Of a DNA stretch of 64,000 nucleotides, positions 22,440 to 33,940 are shown in pieces; within the stretch, counting starts at the first letter, position 1; the number at the start of each line of letters is the position of its first letter. The notes under the pieces were generated by a model. It saw nothing but the letters and a program-made list of their open reading frames with translations, made no database searches and was not told the DNA's origin. Origin of the DNA: Candolleomyces eurysporus (Eukaryota > Basidiomycota > Agaricomycetes > Agaricales > Psathyrellaceae); the NCBI GenBank assembly GCA_027579435.1, contig JANBPK010001070.1, forward strand, positions 1 to 64,000, written 5' to 3'. The position numbers and the translations under genes were made by a program.

Positions 22440-24080
22440 GAAATCGGCATTGACAAGGACGGTGAGTCTTCAATTTTTTTCTGGCCTCGTCGTCTTCTTT
22501 CCGGGGTCCCCGCTGACGCTCTCATCCCCCCGCCAGCTTGCTGAACCAGGCGGGATCTCCACGCCACCCACACCGACGAGACGATTGCAACTGCGACATC
22601 TATCAGTTCACGAATTGTTAACGAATTCCAACAACCCTTACCTCCTGTCCCCTTCGACTCTCCTGTTCGACTCGAAGGTTCCCGCAGAATACACCGCAAT
22701 TCGTTTATGAAAAAATGCACCTCACTGCGCAGCGACCCTCTGAAACCACTGCTTGCTTGGGTCAGGCTCCCTATAGCTCGAACACCAGCAGAAGACATAA
22801 GCGCCCCACTAAATGCGTGCCCCTGCCTTGAAAACCCGTCATTCACACTCCGGGACGCTAGAAGCACCCGAGAAGTTTCAACGCAATACGTCAATCCTTC
22901 CGAAAAGGCTTCCCCTTCCTCCCCCCCCNTTTCCAGACCGCGCTACCTGATACTTCTGACCGTCATTCCGAGCCGGCCCTTTCACATAGTGCTCGCACAC
23001 AGAGTGAAGTTCAACGTGCTGACCGGTCGGGCTCGAGGACGCACGGCCAACTACGCCAGCTGAAACCGTTCCACATTTTCGTCAGCCAACCCGAGCCCAA
23101 GTACAGAGAGCTCAAGAATCGGCTCGAAGGAAACCCATCCATTTTCCACCAACTCCCCCCTTTCCTTCGTTTCTTGCACGGTGCCCCTTGCTACCTCGCT
23201 CGAGCTCACTCGGGCGTTTCCCAGCAGTCGTTCAACAATCGAACTCGATTGCCAAGGCCCTCCTTCAGACATGTCATACAGGAAACGTAACCGCGCCCCT
23301 CGTACGAACGGATCCTCCGTGCAGGGAGAGTGGTGAAACTGTCGTCAGTCCTCGACCGAGGCGGCAGGAAAGCAAATTTTGCTCATCCGGCGTGCCTTAG
23401 ATCGCGGCAGGCAGCTCTTGGATGCTGTCTGCGGAACTGGTCAGCCGCCAAATGCAATCGGGGTTGAAAAGGAGGGTGAGTCGTCAGTTTCGTTCGGGGC
23501 TCGTCCTCTTCTTTCCGTTCTCCTCGTTAACGCTCTGGTCTCCCCACCAGCTTGCTGAAGCAGGCGAGGTCTCCACGCCACCCATGCCGACGAGAATCGC
23601 AACGCCTGCAACATCCATCAGTACCCCCTCCCCCCTTTCCAGACCACGCTCGCCCCCTGAGGCCTGATACTCCAGTCCGTCATTCCGAGCGGCTTCGGCC
23701 CCTTTCCACATGGTGCTAGCGCACGCCTTCGACGTTCTGAGGAGGAGGATCGCTTCGCCTCTCCGTGCCTGTCGAGCTCGAGGTCGCAGTCAGCCACGCT
23801 AGCTGAAGCCATCGCACATTCCTGTTGGCCTTTTCTTCATTTCTTGCACGATGCCCCTTTCCGCTTTACTCGAGCTCACTCGGGCGTTTCCCAGGAGGCG
23901 TCGAGAACTTCAACGCCAAGGCGTACCTCTGGACATGGAGGAAGCTTGGCTGCGCCCCTTTTACGAACGGATGCCCTGCATGGGGAGAGTGGTGACATTG
24001 TCGTCAGTTCTTCGAGACGACGGGGAAGCAGATTTTGCTTCCCCCTCGTGCCTCCAACTACGGCGGGGTTGAGNNCTCTT
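22440..24080. repeat. Doubled intron-like module inside block B
   Basis: Two copies of a module: GGTGAGT, about 75 bp of pyrimidine-rich DNA, then CCAG followed by CTTGCTGAA and a stretch encoding STPPxPTR. They start at 22461 and 23473. Each is followed by a shared stretch with TTTCTTGCACG (23168, 23838) and TACGAACGGAT (23304, 23962). Block A has one copy at 12383. The GT...AG layout suggests a former spliced gene, but no long frame survives. Confidence 0.55.
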
Positions 24081-26207
24081 GGAGAAGGCTGTTGCTGAAC
24101 GTGACCGCGAGGTTCTCGTCGCACCCGAGATGTGGGCCTCATGTCTTCCAATTCCGCCCAATGTACAGCTCCTTCAAGGTCAGACTGTTTTCGGGATTAT
24201 GCCTTCGGCTTGTGCCCTCCAAGGCTCGAGGTCCGGTTGGGTATGTTCTAACGAACGTCCAGGAATCCCAGCGGCCTAGCTCGGCCGGTTATATTCCCTC
24301 CCAAGCCTGAGGGCTCTTTACTGCGTTGCGTCATCGTCTGTCCTAGTATCATCGCGTTAATCCAGTTATCGCAAACCAAGAAAACGGTCACTGACCGACT
24401 TCCAACTCTCGTCCAACGTCATCTCCCTCTTCCTCCTGGTCGTGCCATCATTCCGCCAGACGACTGGCCCTTGTGCACGGTGACATACTGCGTGCTTGGG
24501 TCAGCGAAATCGCTTAACAGTGCCATAAAAGAAGATGCCCTTGCCTTCTATACCCCTCTTCCCCGCGGTCCTAGGTCCGGTAGCCTACCATCCCCCAATT
24601 AGACGCGAGATTTCGTTCCCCAGCATCAGCTGTAACATTTCCGTGGCGAGCCCTAGGGACGACATAACCCTCCGGTGCTGCGTTCTACCTGCCATCCTTG
24701 CGATGAAGTCGATGAGTAGTAGGGCTATCGAGTCGAGGGATAAGTGAAAGGGTGTATAATGTGGACGATGAATGGTCCACGAATGTTCCGTTGGGTGAAG
24801 GTACTGGGGGGGNTGGTACCCGCTGGACGATCGTCCAACGCCGACGAGATGAATTGTCCAGAGTCCTTTCTAGGACGGGGTGGCGAGGATCTGGCTGGAG
24901 AGTGTGCCTTGGACGATTTACGTCCTGGTTTGTCTGTGGCTGGAATGGGAAGGTCGGCTTCCAGTGGTGTTGGATGGAATGAGCAGGCAGTCGTGTCGTG
25001 TGCTATAGAAAGACTGGGCTCGATGGAGGTCAAGGAATGGGTGGGGCGGGTGCATATTTCAGAGGATGGGAGGACGCTGTCAGGATGGAAGGGTACTTTC
25101 AACTGTCTGTTGAGGTCCGGGCGGGGTTGCGTCGTGCAATGGAGCAAACGTTCTCGAACGTCCGGTTGGGAGAGGAAGGTTGTCGAAGAACCTTGCCTGG
25201 CTACGCTTTTCTGGATGCTGGTGCGAGCAGACCTCGCTCCTCCCCAGTTCGAATGGTATTGTCGAGACGAACGGGCACCCTATGGGATGGAAGCTGTAGG
25301 GACGGAAATAGGGACGGAAAGGCGCATTCACTGCATCGTGGCTTCAAAACGCCTGGTGGCTCGACGAGGATCTGGGCAGCGGGAGGGAAAGGAGCATCAT
25401 CGTTCAACGCATTTCAGAACGACGTTATGAACCCAGTTGGAGAAGGGGGGNCTGTCGGAGGAGCATGAATCGTCCTGCATTCTTCTGGATATGGGTGTTG
25501 AGGCCTGCCCGCTCGCTCATATGTTGTTGAGACTAACTGGCCGGGATTCATCGGGCGGTGGGAAGAGTAAAGGTGTGGATGGACGGCTGTATGACTGGAC
25601 GACGGACAAGGACATGATGTTGCTGCTGCTGCTGGAGGCAAGGGGTTACGGCGGAGTATTTGCCGTAGTGGAGGGCTGGGCTCGACGAACGACTGCCGCT
25701 CATTATTATTCCAAGGAGCCTAGTCGAAGTTAGAAGGAATGAGCATTCATCTATGGTCGAGTCGACTGGGACGCACCTGCCACCCCGAACCCGTCTCCAT
25801 CGTCGGTGGAGTCTTTCCTTGCTGACTTCGGCACCCTATCCTCCTTGGCTTGTTGCCTGCGCTGAGGCCCCCNATTTTCTGAAGTCCCAGAGACTTTCTG
25901 GTGCGCGTCGGCAACCAGCTGCATAATACCAGCTACCCAGCCCTCGTTGGCCATGACGGAGGGCGAGCCTATCGACAGCCAGCCATAGACTGATCGACCA
26001 GCACAGTGGTGTCTCTCATGTCGCTGAGCAAAATATGCGCGCTGCTTCCGAATTGGTAGCAAAGATCAAGGAATGGGAACTACATTAATTGACGGGTTCC
26101 GTCCTCAATCACATTTGTTGTTTTCACGACATGCCCCATGCGAGCTCCTTGCTAATTACGGCAGGTCACCTCTGTCCGTCCTGACTCCTGCTACCCTCAT
26201 TTCTTTC

Positions 26208-26226
26208 CCATCTACGGACCGTGGAA
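26208..26226 (+). promoter_or_regulatory. 19-bp conserved upstream block (copy B)
   Basis: CCATCTACGGACCGTGGAA, 454 bp before the start codon at 26680. See the entry at 15319-15337. Confidence 0.4.
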
Positions 26227-26679
26227 TCCAACCTAAAGGAGCCTTTGAGTGGGCACGGAGAAACCAGCAGGAAGGCTGACAGCTCTTCCCGATGAAGCAT
26301 GATCGACGAGTGTTCATCAGGAATTTGGATGAAGTGGTCTCGATCTGCTTCCTGGCATTAGCCCGACGCGCAGGACGTGTTTTCGATATTCGGTCAATTT
26401 TCTGGGGCCCGTCCGTGGCCTGTATCAGCGGCCAGGGGTTGTAGGGTGGTGTTTGGTCACCCATAATTTGTTCGCTCGCCCTTAAATTCACGCACTGGCA
26501 CCTAAACAGGCACCAACCGCCGCCACATCCACCACCTCTACCCCCGCCATCTTTTTCACTTTTCTGCTCAGCGATCCAAGACCCGGCGATAAAGCCAGGG
26601 CCTCGCTGAGAGACTCCTCTACCGACAGACTACTACAACGATTAATTTCTACCCTACGTTCTACATTAAAAAGACCGTC

Positions 26680-27171
26680 ATGAATTCATCAAAGATGCCT
26701 TGCGTCACAGCTCGAAGCCCTTCATCCTCTCAGCCTTCCCCGTCCCCGTCTAGCGTCCTATCCGCGGCTCAAGGCAGCTCATCTATGAATATTTTCCCAA
26801 AACCGCCGCCATCTCTCGCTGATGTTCTGAACGAGCCTGGTGGTCTCATGAAAATGAAGGGTACCATCCAAGCTATCTACGCGATGAGCGATGTCGAGTA
26901 CGACGAAAGGACCGTGAAGAAGCAGGGAAGAGGGTACCCCATTAGGTACGGCAAGCATGGTGAACGGTGCTCTACATTGAAGTTGGTAAGTTGTCAAAAA
27001 TCCTGATTTTTCACAGTCGAGGGCGTATGCTGATTCTTGATTTTTTCTTCCTTTCGCTTTCTTTCTCTCCAGGTCTTCAAGCATATAGGTTATCGCATTC
27101 GAATGATCAAACGAGGTGTCGTCCGTCTGTGTCGAAAGAGAGAGATTGAGACGACGACTCCCCCACTTTAA
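26680..27171 (+). CDS. Small protein of the unrecognised three-member family, copy B
   Basis: Two exons (26680-26985, 27073-27171) give 134 residues. A Ser/Pro-rich N-terminus is followed by the conserved core: VLNEPGGLMKMKGTIQAIY, GKHGERCSTLKL, and after the intron VFKHIGYRIRMIKR and RLCRKRE. Relative to copy A the core is largely conservative (I/L, F/Y, V/I changes), while the N-terminal half hardly aligns. That pattern points to selection on the core protein. The intron sits at the same codon boundary. The tail is longer by several residues (EIETTTPPL). Confidence 0.68.
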
Positions 27172-27300
27172 ACGAAACGGGATCAGAAACACGAACCGGC
27201 TCCTCATCCAAGATTTACCGCTGTACATTTAGGACGTTCGCGGGCGTTCTTCGATATCTCCGGCTATGGACATGGACCACCTGAATAGGCAACGCGGGCG

Positions 27301-28799
27301 TCAGTCAAAATCACTCAATGTGGGCGAACCCTCAACGTGGTTGCGCAAATGGGCGGTTTCGGTCGTGGAGGGTTCCCTCGTCGAGAACACTTACTTCCGA
27401 CTTCTCATTTCTTGAATGATTGACGATGTTCGTTCGAACTTTTGACTCTTCACCATCAGGCATGCTGTTTTACTTCTTCGTTCACATCCCTTGCAGATCC
27501 ATGGTCGTATTAGCTCACTGTTCTGATCTTTGTCCGCATTGTCTTCGTCTTGTGGTTCTTGAATTATTTGTCTTCCATTGGGGGTCCTTTTTTGCCGTAT
27601 GGTCGGACAGCTTCCATGTATGCATCTCATTTCTTGTCGCATTTTGTCACACTTCTTGTAATATTCTTCGGGGCTTGCGCTTGATGCTTGTCTTCAGCTT
27701 GAAGTCTTGAACCTTGATTCCACAGCATCCTTGAAGCACACGAAGATTATCGAGGAACGTCAAAGGACAATATATTTTTAGTGAGAGATATCCGAGACGT
27801 AAAGGTAAAGGAAAGAAGGGGAAAAGGGGAGAGGAAAAGAAGGAAGGAGTCGAGTCATACGAGAGCCTAATTGGCTGCTGCGAGGCACTGAACGTGGGCG
27901 CCCTGTAAGGAACTTGGGCGGCGTGAGCGAGAATAGCAAAAAATCGCACCGCTCGACAAATAAGGCACCAGCGAGAGGAGATTCAGAACGGAAACACGAA
28001 GAACTGTTGGAGAGACGGGGAACGGGGGAGGATGAAATGGGTGGGAGAGATGGAAACAGACGCGACGTGGACACGCGTCATATATGTGGGCCAATTAGTG
28101 ACTCAGCAGATGGTCTGTGCGTTCGTGATGCCAAGGCCGCACGTGTCTGATGAGGCTGTGCAATCGGGCGCTTACCAGGGGCGCTTGACGTACAGACACC
28201 CTCTGCTCGCTCATCCAGACTGTGGAGGGCATAAGACCTCGAGGATTCACAAAGAGAAACAAAACTTCCCTTTTTTGAAGACTTGGATTTCGGCCTTACT
28301 CTACTCAGCCTGCAATTTAGCCATGTTGATTATAAATAAGTTGCTTCGTCACCCTGTCTGCCCATTTTTTTCGTGCAGTCTGCGATGAGCAATGCTGGAC
28401 GGTGAAGTCCCTATTGTTGAATTTTATTTCTCTTCTTCTCTGCATGCCACCTTTCCAATGTTCGCCTTCAGCGGTTCTGCAGCAGAATTTCGTAGCTTCC
28501 TAAGAGATGACTGAGTACTGGAGTCATTTTTTTTCTTAGAAGGAAACTGGTACAAACGGTGCATTTGACCCCCTCTTGACCAACCAAATTTGGACTCAAG
28601 ATTCCATGATCAGAGTGAGAAAGGCCTATATGCAAGCCAGGACAGGGCCCCCGATCTCATTTCTAAATATCCTGCGGTGCCACAGCTGTATCATTATTTC
28701 TTCTGCCCACCGGCCCGACTTTTGGTTCCATTCAAATAATTCGTTCACATGGTATATTTAAGTATTTTCAAGACGCTCTATTTATCAGGACAGCGTATC
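27301..28799. other. Gene-free stretch between block B and monooxygenase 2
   Basis: About 1.5 kb with no supported gene. Parts around 28030-28200 (gtgactca..., gggcgctt) loosely resemble the far-upstream DNA of the secreted-protein units (17090-17230). The duplicated unit may once have continued into a secreted-protein gene here; no coding remnant was seen. Confidence 0.35.
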
Positions 28800-30076
28800 T
28801 CACCCACCAAAGACGGTTTTCAAGAATGCGACGGTTTTTTCCAGTCCCCCTCCTCCAAAGAATTGTCCTTGGTTTCCAGCAGTCAGTTCTGCATTCTTGC
28901 CCGCCCTTTGCATCATTATCCCTTCGTATTCCTCTAGTGCAGCTCCAATGTCAACTCCCTCGACCACTATCTTCTCGAGGGCCTGTGCAAGGTCGTACGC
29001 ATCATGCATGGCAAGATTGACGCCGACACCTGCGAACGGAGGTATGACGTGTGCTGCGTCGCCTAGCAGCGTTACCCTATTATGCACAGAACATTTAAAT
29101 GAGAAGAATAGCAACGAATTAAGTTAGTTACTCACCCGGAGACCTTCTTCTCGAACTTGTGTCCGGGAGGATACCTATACAACGGCCTGACGGCCATTTC
29201 ACCGTCGTCGCATTCCCTAATCAAATCTTTGACGTTGTCATTCCAGTCTGGAATGATCTTGTCCACGAAGTCCCGCAAAACGCTCTTGAACTCGGACTCA
29301 GTCTTGCCCCAGTCGATCCCCGAACTCTCCTTCCAATTTTCGTCGGCGGGAAAGAAAGCGAACGTCTTCATCGTTCCATCCCCATTCTTCTGTGCGCATA
29401 CCATCCCGTTCTTGCACTGAGAGTCCACTGTGAAGCAGGAGCCCTTTCCAACGTACTCAGAGAGACGCGGGTAGCGGGTGTCGATGTCCTTAATGCAGGT
29501 CCATAGGTATGTGATACCGACGTACGAAGGAGGGACAGAACTGCGAAGGAGTGTGCGAGTGCGAGACCAGGCTCCATCGGCACCCACGACGATGTCGAAC
29601 TCGGATGACTTCGTGCCGTCGGCAAAAACAAGCACGAAAGAGTTCTTTCCCTCGGTGGTGGTCGAGACCTCGACATTGACGAGCTTTTTGCCCCATTGAA
29701 TCGTCTTTGGCTCCACTGCATCAAGGAGAATTCGACGAAGGACGGCTCTGTCGATTTCGGGTCTGTCCGGATCCTCTTCCCCCTCTTCCGAGTGGTGTAT
29801 GTGGACGTTTCCATGATGGTCGCGAATATAAAGCTCGGTGGCATCTACTCGCATGTGCCGCTTGAAAACGTCGAGTAATCCGGCTTTCTCCAAGGCGAGT
29901 TGTCCAGAGCCTTTGTGAATGTCTAACATACTTCCTTGAATGCGAGCGGACGGGGAGGCGTCGAGCTCGAAAATGGTGTGGGGAATTTCGAGCTTGCGGA
30001 GGATCGCGGCGAGGGTTAGGCCGCCAGGGCCTGCACCGATAATGGCGACTTTGAGATTACGGGTTGGAGAAGCCAT
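28800..30076 (-). CDS. FAD-dependent monooxygenase, TetX/aromatic-hydroxylase-like, paralogue 2
   Basis: Two exons (30076-29136 and 29076-28800) give 405 residues. It has the same architecture as the paralogue at 9473-10770: VAIIGAGPGGLTLAAIL at the start, DIVVGADGAWSRTR in the middle, and TLLGDAAHVIPPFAGVGVN at the start of exon 2. The two proteins are highly similar over their whole length, with the intron at the same base of the same codon. No frame break is present here, so this copy also shows what the N-broken first copy should look like. The substrate is unknown. No transporter, P450 or synthase sits beside it, so a biosynthetic cluster is not evident. Confidence 0.92.
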
Positions 30077-30137
30077 GGGGGAGAGGCAGGTGCGTCAGAT
30101 GAAACTGAGCTGGAAATCGTTCCTGGAGAAGAGTTCC

Positions 30138-30145
30138 TTTTATAC
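30138..30145 (-). promoter_or_regulatory. TATA box of monooxygenase 2
   Basis: TATAAAAG on the minus strand, about 62 bp upstream of the start codon at 30076, matching the element of paralogue 1. Confidence 0.6.
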
Positions 30146-32950
30146 GAGTACTTCCAAGCCTACGGGGTTCGTGGCCCGCCCCATTCTTACACAATCAGAT
30201 CAAGAACCCCATGGGCGCTGTTGTAGTAGGGCTATGGGAAGACGCACCCTATACCGAAGCTGTCGGACACTCTTGTCATGAGGATTATACCAAAAGGCGT
30301 GCACGTAACCCATAAAGAAGGAAGATAAACTACCCGATTTGGTTTATGCCAGAATGCACTTCATTGTCCTTTGCATTGGGGAGGAAAGTTAGAGATAGCT
30401 CAGCTTCTGTTGAAGACAACCCAAGGCTTACTTACCATAATGAAGCACGCTTCACATGGAGGGTCGGCATGACACGGGTGCTTCTGGACGCGTTCAAAAC
30501 TTAATTGCTATTGTTACCCTCACTTTCGACGGCGATAGATGTACAGTTAAGAGCACCTGTGATAAATCGAGCCGCTGAGTGCTGTCAGATGGTCCGGAAA
30601 ACTTGGTGCCGTGAGGGGCAGGAGAGGCCCGGTTGTTGGCATACCGCAGTGAGGCAGGGCCGGAACTGACGCTTCCGAGCTTCGTCTTGCCTGTGGGGGG
30701 CTATGTCCCCAAACAAAAAAGTTTTTGAATCCAACGTTCAGAGCGTAACATCTACAAGATTGCCCGACCAGTCGAGATAGACTTGTCGAAGAGAAAAAGT
30801 CGGGACACTCACGATGACTGTGTATACAACAACCCGGGGGAAATTTGTGGCCTTTTTCGAATGTAGAGCCAAGTTAGAGAGTAAAGAGGTGTAGAGACTG
30901 TCCCGTTGAACAAAGATGGCAAAAACGAAGAGGGGTGGCAACAGCTGCCGATTATCGAAAAGCACCGCAGCCAAAGGTCACGAGCCTGCTTTCATCTTGT
31001 CTCCTAACCATGGCTCGACGAAAACGAGGTCAATCCACAGCGTTTCAGCATTCACCAGCGTACATAGTATGCATCGCGTTGTGTTGAATATGAGCGTGGC
31101 ATGAACTCCGTCACGGCACTTCGCACTCTCCAACTTGACCATCTCGAAAGTCGCGTTCAAACCACTATGAAGATACCCGAACCCAGCTTCGTGAAGCGGT
31201 GGAGGAGTATTGGGAAGGACCTTGAAATATATTGTGGCGATCGTCAGTCACTAAGGACCAGTCCAACGGATGGTTAAGTGGTTGACTGTACATGCCGAGT
31301 GTCTAAGGTAGTTTCCTTTCAACTATCCTGTTGCTTCATGTTCATAACGTCGATGGCAATCTTTAGAGCCGAGCCCAGACCTGCAAAGCCCGCGCCAAAA
31401 ACTTCGACCCAAGCACCTGTGTTTCTTTCAATAAGACGGCCCAGTTCACCTATCGATAACTCGTCAGTATTGTCAACTCGCTCGCTTCAAGGAAAAGTTT
31501 ACCTCCGGTGTGAAGAACCGAGGCTCAGTATCCTGGTCTAAGACATCCAATCTGGCGGCTGCACCATCCTTTTGAACGTCTTCAACGTCCCGTCACAAGC
31601 TCATCGTCCGTCCCAAACTTCGTCTCTGCCTCCTTACGGTCATTGTCATCGCGATAACCGCGAACCCCTCCACGAACACCGTCTTGCACTCTTGGAGCTC
31701 TAAGCTCCCTAGCAGCATAGTATCGCTACCGCGAGCTCTGTTTATCCACGACCTGTCATGCTTTTCCAAGCAGGGATAATCTATAGCTGGATCTACAGTG
31801 TCCGTGCTGGGTGCTTGAATTTGAAACTGTTCGGCTCAACAGTCCTCCTGGCATCTTGATACAAGGACAGGGCAGGCCGATCGACCGTCTGCAACAACGA
31901 CAATGAAGCCGCCCAGCGCCGTTTCCATCTCGACGGCTCAACACACTCTCGAGTCGTTAAACGCCCGCGGTTGGCACATCACCTTGCCAGTACCCCGATC
32001 AGCCTAGGTGGATCGCTCTTTGGAGGTCCTGACATTACATGTGAGGTTGGAGGTGGATTTGGGACTGTGGAAGTGTTGCAGCGCCCGCGAGGAACCGGCG
32101 GTCAACGAGGACTAGCGAAATCCCTTGCGATGAATCCCCAGACTTCCTCGATAGCGTCGGGAATTCAGCTACATTCTCGTTGGATGGACGTGGCCGTTTG
32201 GTGCCCCGGAAGTGTTTTTTTGGATTACTCGCCAGTGGGCCGCTGGGTGAAGAGGGAGGTTTCTGAATCAGGTGTCATGTTCGAGACGTTCCTCTCTCTC
32301 TCTCTCTCTCAAGGGAGGATAGAGGAGCAGCGGGTGATAACGTTGGAAGAGTTTGCAAGAGGCGAAGAACTTTTCGAAGGATTGCCCCGCTTGGTACCCT
32401 TGACGGTTGAATTTGCAGAACCGTCGCGTTCACATAGGGGAGAGGCAGAGGCCATGCACCGTCGGAGGTGGGGCGAATTGGGATAGAATTTCCCGCGAGG
32501 AAATCGACGAAACAATGCAGGCGAAGGATGTAACCTCAGCTTCCTGTCGCCGCCTCAGCCGTATCTCCATCTCGTTGGAAGGAAGAGGCAGCGTACCTCA
32601 ATGTTCTTCTTCCCCTTTCCGAACGTGCAGCCCACATACCCGTCGACGCCCTCGGTTCTCCTATCATCTCTCAGTCACTTGACGTTGATGTGGAGTCCTC
32701 GTCTGTGAAATCTTTCGACAGAAAGGAGCAGGCAGGTCCTGGCAGACTTTGGCAGGCTCCAAGCCAATCATGTGCTTGTCCGCTGTTTGCTGATCTTGTC
32801 ATCACCCAGCGTGGACGTAACATTTGGTGAAAGCGTTTCAAGGTATGTCGAACCCAGCTATAGGTCTTCACGTTTTGGGGTGGTGATGGAGGGAGAAGAC
32901 GGCAGCCGTTCTGTTGCGGTTCACGCAACGTTCACGTATTCGGCTTATTT
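30146..32950. other. Gene-free accessory DNA with coding-like relics
   Basis: About 2.8 kb with no intact gene I can support. On the minus strand at about 31340-31560 a coding-looking tail reads GELGRLIERNTGAWVEVFG then AGFAGLGSALKIAID, then a stop. It is preceded by what looks like a 50-bp intron and by frame-broken coding-like sequence to about 31930. I cannot name the family. A 171-codon plus-strand frame at 31971-32486 overlaps a CT repeat and looks accidental. Confidence 0.4.
32291..32310. repeat. (CT)n microsatellite
   Basis: A run of nine to ten CT dinucleotides; no function apparent. Confidence 0.85.
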
Positions 32951-33014
32951 TCTATGCAGATTTGCTTCAACATTACGGCAGGCAATTTTGCGGACAGTGC
33001 CTCCCATCCTTTCC

Positions 33015-33033
33015 CATCTACTCGCCGTGGAAT
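33015..33033 (+). promoter_or_regulatory. 19-bp conserved upstream block (copy C)
   Basis: CCATCTACTCGCCGTGGAA, 444 bp before the start codon at 33477. See the entry at 15319-15337. Confidence 0.4.
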
Positions 33034-33476
33034 ACCTACTCAGGTAATAACGAGAGGTGACTCGGACCTGGCAGTTCATCCTGATGTCCGTTTACTTTAC
33101 TGGTTCGTGGCGTTCGATCATCAAACACAGTCACCTCGATCCGCTGCCAGGCATGTGTAGTGGACGTGACTAACATCTGCGTATTCAATTTATCGATATC
33201 TGTAGACCATTTGCCTAACTGGTGGTTGTGGACCACTATTTGGTTGCTTGGAATTCGCTATATCTTGGCTGTCACTCAGTCACTCGTCCTCCCGGCGCCC
33301 GGCAGGCGATTCCGCCCTCAATTACCCTCCTTTCTGCCTCCCACCCAGTCCAGTCTTTCTTCTGGCGACGTACTTTCATCCTTTCGTCCTTTCACTCCAA
33401 GCCTGGCGCTCAACCTACCTACTATCTTGGCCTGCATCAGCTATCTCACATATTTCGTCAGATACTGATCGCAACC

Positions 33477-33940
33477 ATGTCTTGCAGTGAGCGGCCTGCA
33501 TGGGATGGTATAGACACGGCGAGCGAACATGCAGTTGCTCCATCCTCAAGTCGAGCATCTTGCTTTACTTCTCCACCGGGTCTCTTAACCAGAGTTCGAG
33601 CTCGTCCGTCGAGATTGGTTTTCCAGAAATCATATCCGGCCGATACGATCACCCTCAGCGAACCAGGGAGTACCATCCGCTTGAGGCGGTCTCTGGAGGC
33701 TTTAGCGACTACCAGCGGCCTTAGGTATCGAGAACTTGAGGAGGACCAGAGTCGCTCAGGAAAGTGCTGCAGGTTGGTCTCAAGCCTGAAGGTGGTATGT
33801 CCACTCCTTTGTATTTCAAAATTATTGACGGTAACTAACTCTGCCTCATCATTCCTCGTTATGAAATCAAGCTCTTCCACAACGTAGCCTACCACGCCCA
33901 AGCTGCGAAACGAGCGCTCAGCCTTTCCGGCGCCGTCTAG
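33477..33940 (+). CDS. Small protein of the unrecognised three-member family, divergent copy C
   Basis: Two exons (33477-33794 and 33872-33940) give 128 residues. Exon 1 has the same length as in copy A (318 bp), and the intron falls at the matching codon boundary. The core is much diverged but still follows the pattern: TLSEPGSTIRLRRSLEAL where the others have LNEPGG-MK-KGT-QAI, then VSSLKV, and after the intron LFHNVAYHAQAAKRAL where the others have FKHxGYRxRMxKR. The upstream DNA, including the 19-bp block, is shared. The CST cysteine and several basic residues of the tail are lost, so this may be a specialised or decaying member. Confidence 0.55.

Larger units (their letters stand above)
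21600..27300. repeat. Segmental duplication, block B
   Basis: Second copy of block A (11440-16300), in the same orientation and about 0.8 kb longer, largely because one internal module is present twice (22440-24080). The open frames inside it, including one of 228 codons at 24744-25430, have no recognisable family and are not supported by block A. I treat them as chance frames in GC-rich DNA. Confidence 0.65.

Noticed and set aside
24744..25430. 228-codon plus-strand ORF in block B
   Set aside because: No motif or family, Gly/Arg-rich as expected from G-rich DNA, broken by an N, and the collinear block A does not preserve the frame.
11440..27300. Blocks A and B as copies of an autonomous transposon
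   Set aside because: No reverse transcriptase, integrase, transposase or helicase fragments, no terminal repeats and no target-site duplications were seen; the blocks carry intact host-like genes.
30738..30974. 78-codon minus-strand ORF with hydrophobic segments, considered as a DUF6533-type membrane protein remnant
   Set aside because: Too short and only vaguely similar in hydrophobic pattern; no diagnostic residues.
31971..32486. 171-codon plus-strand ORF
   Set aside because: It runs through a CT microsatellite, has no recognisable segment and a start that is not an ATG in context; probably a chance frame.
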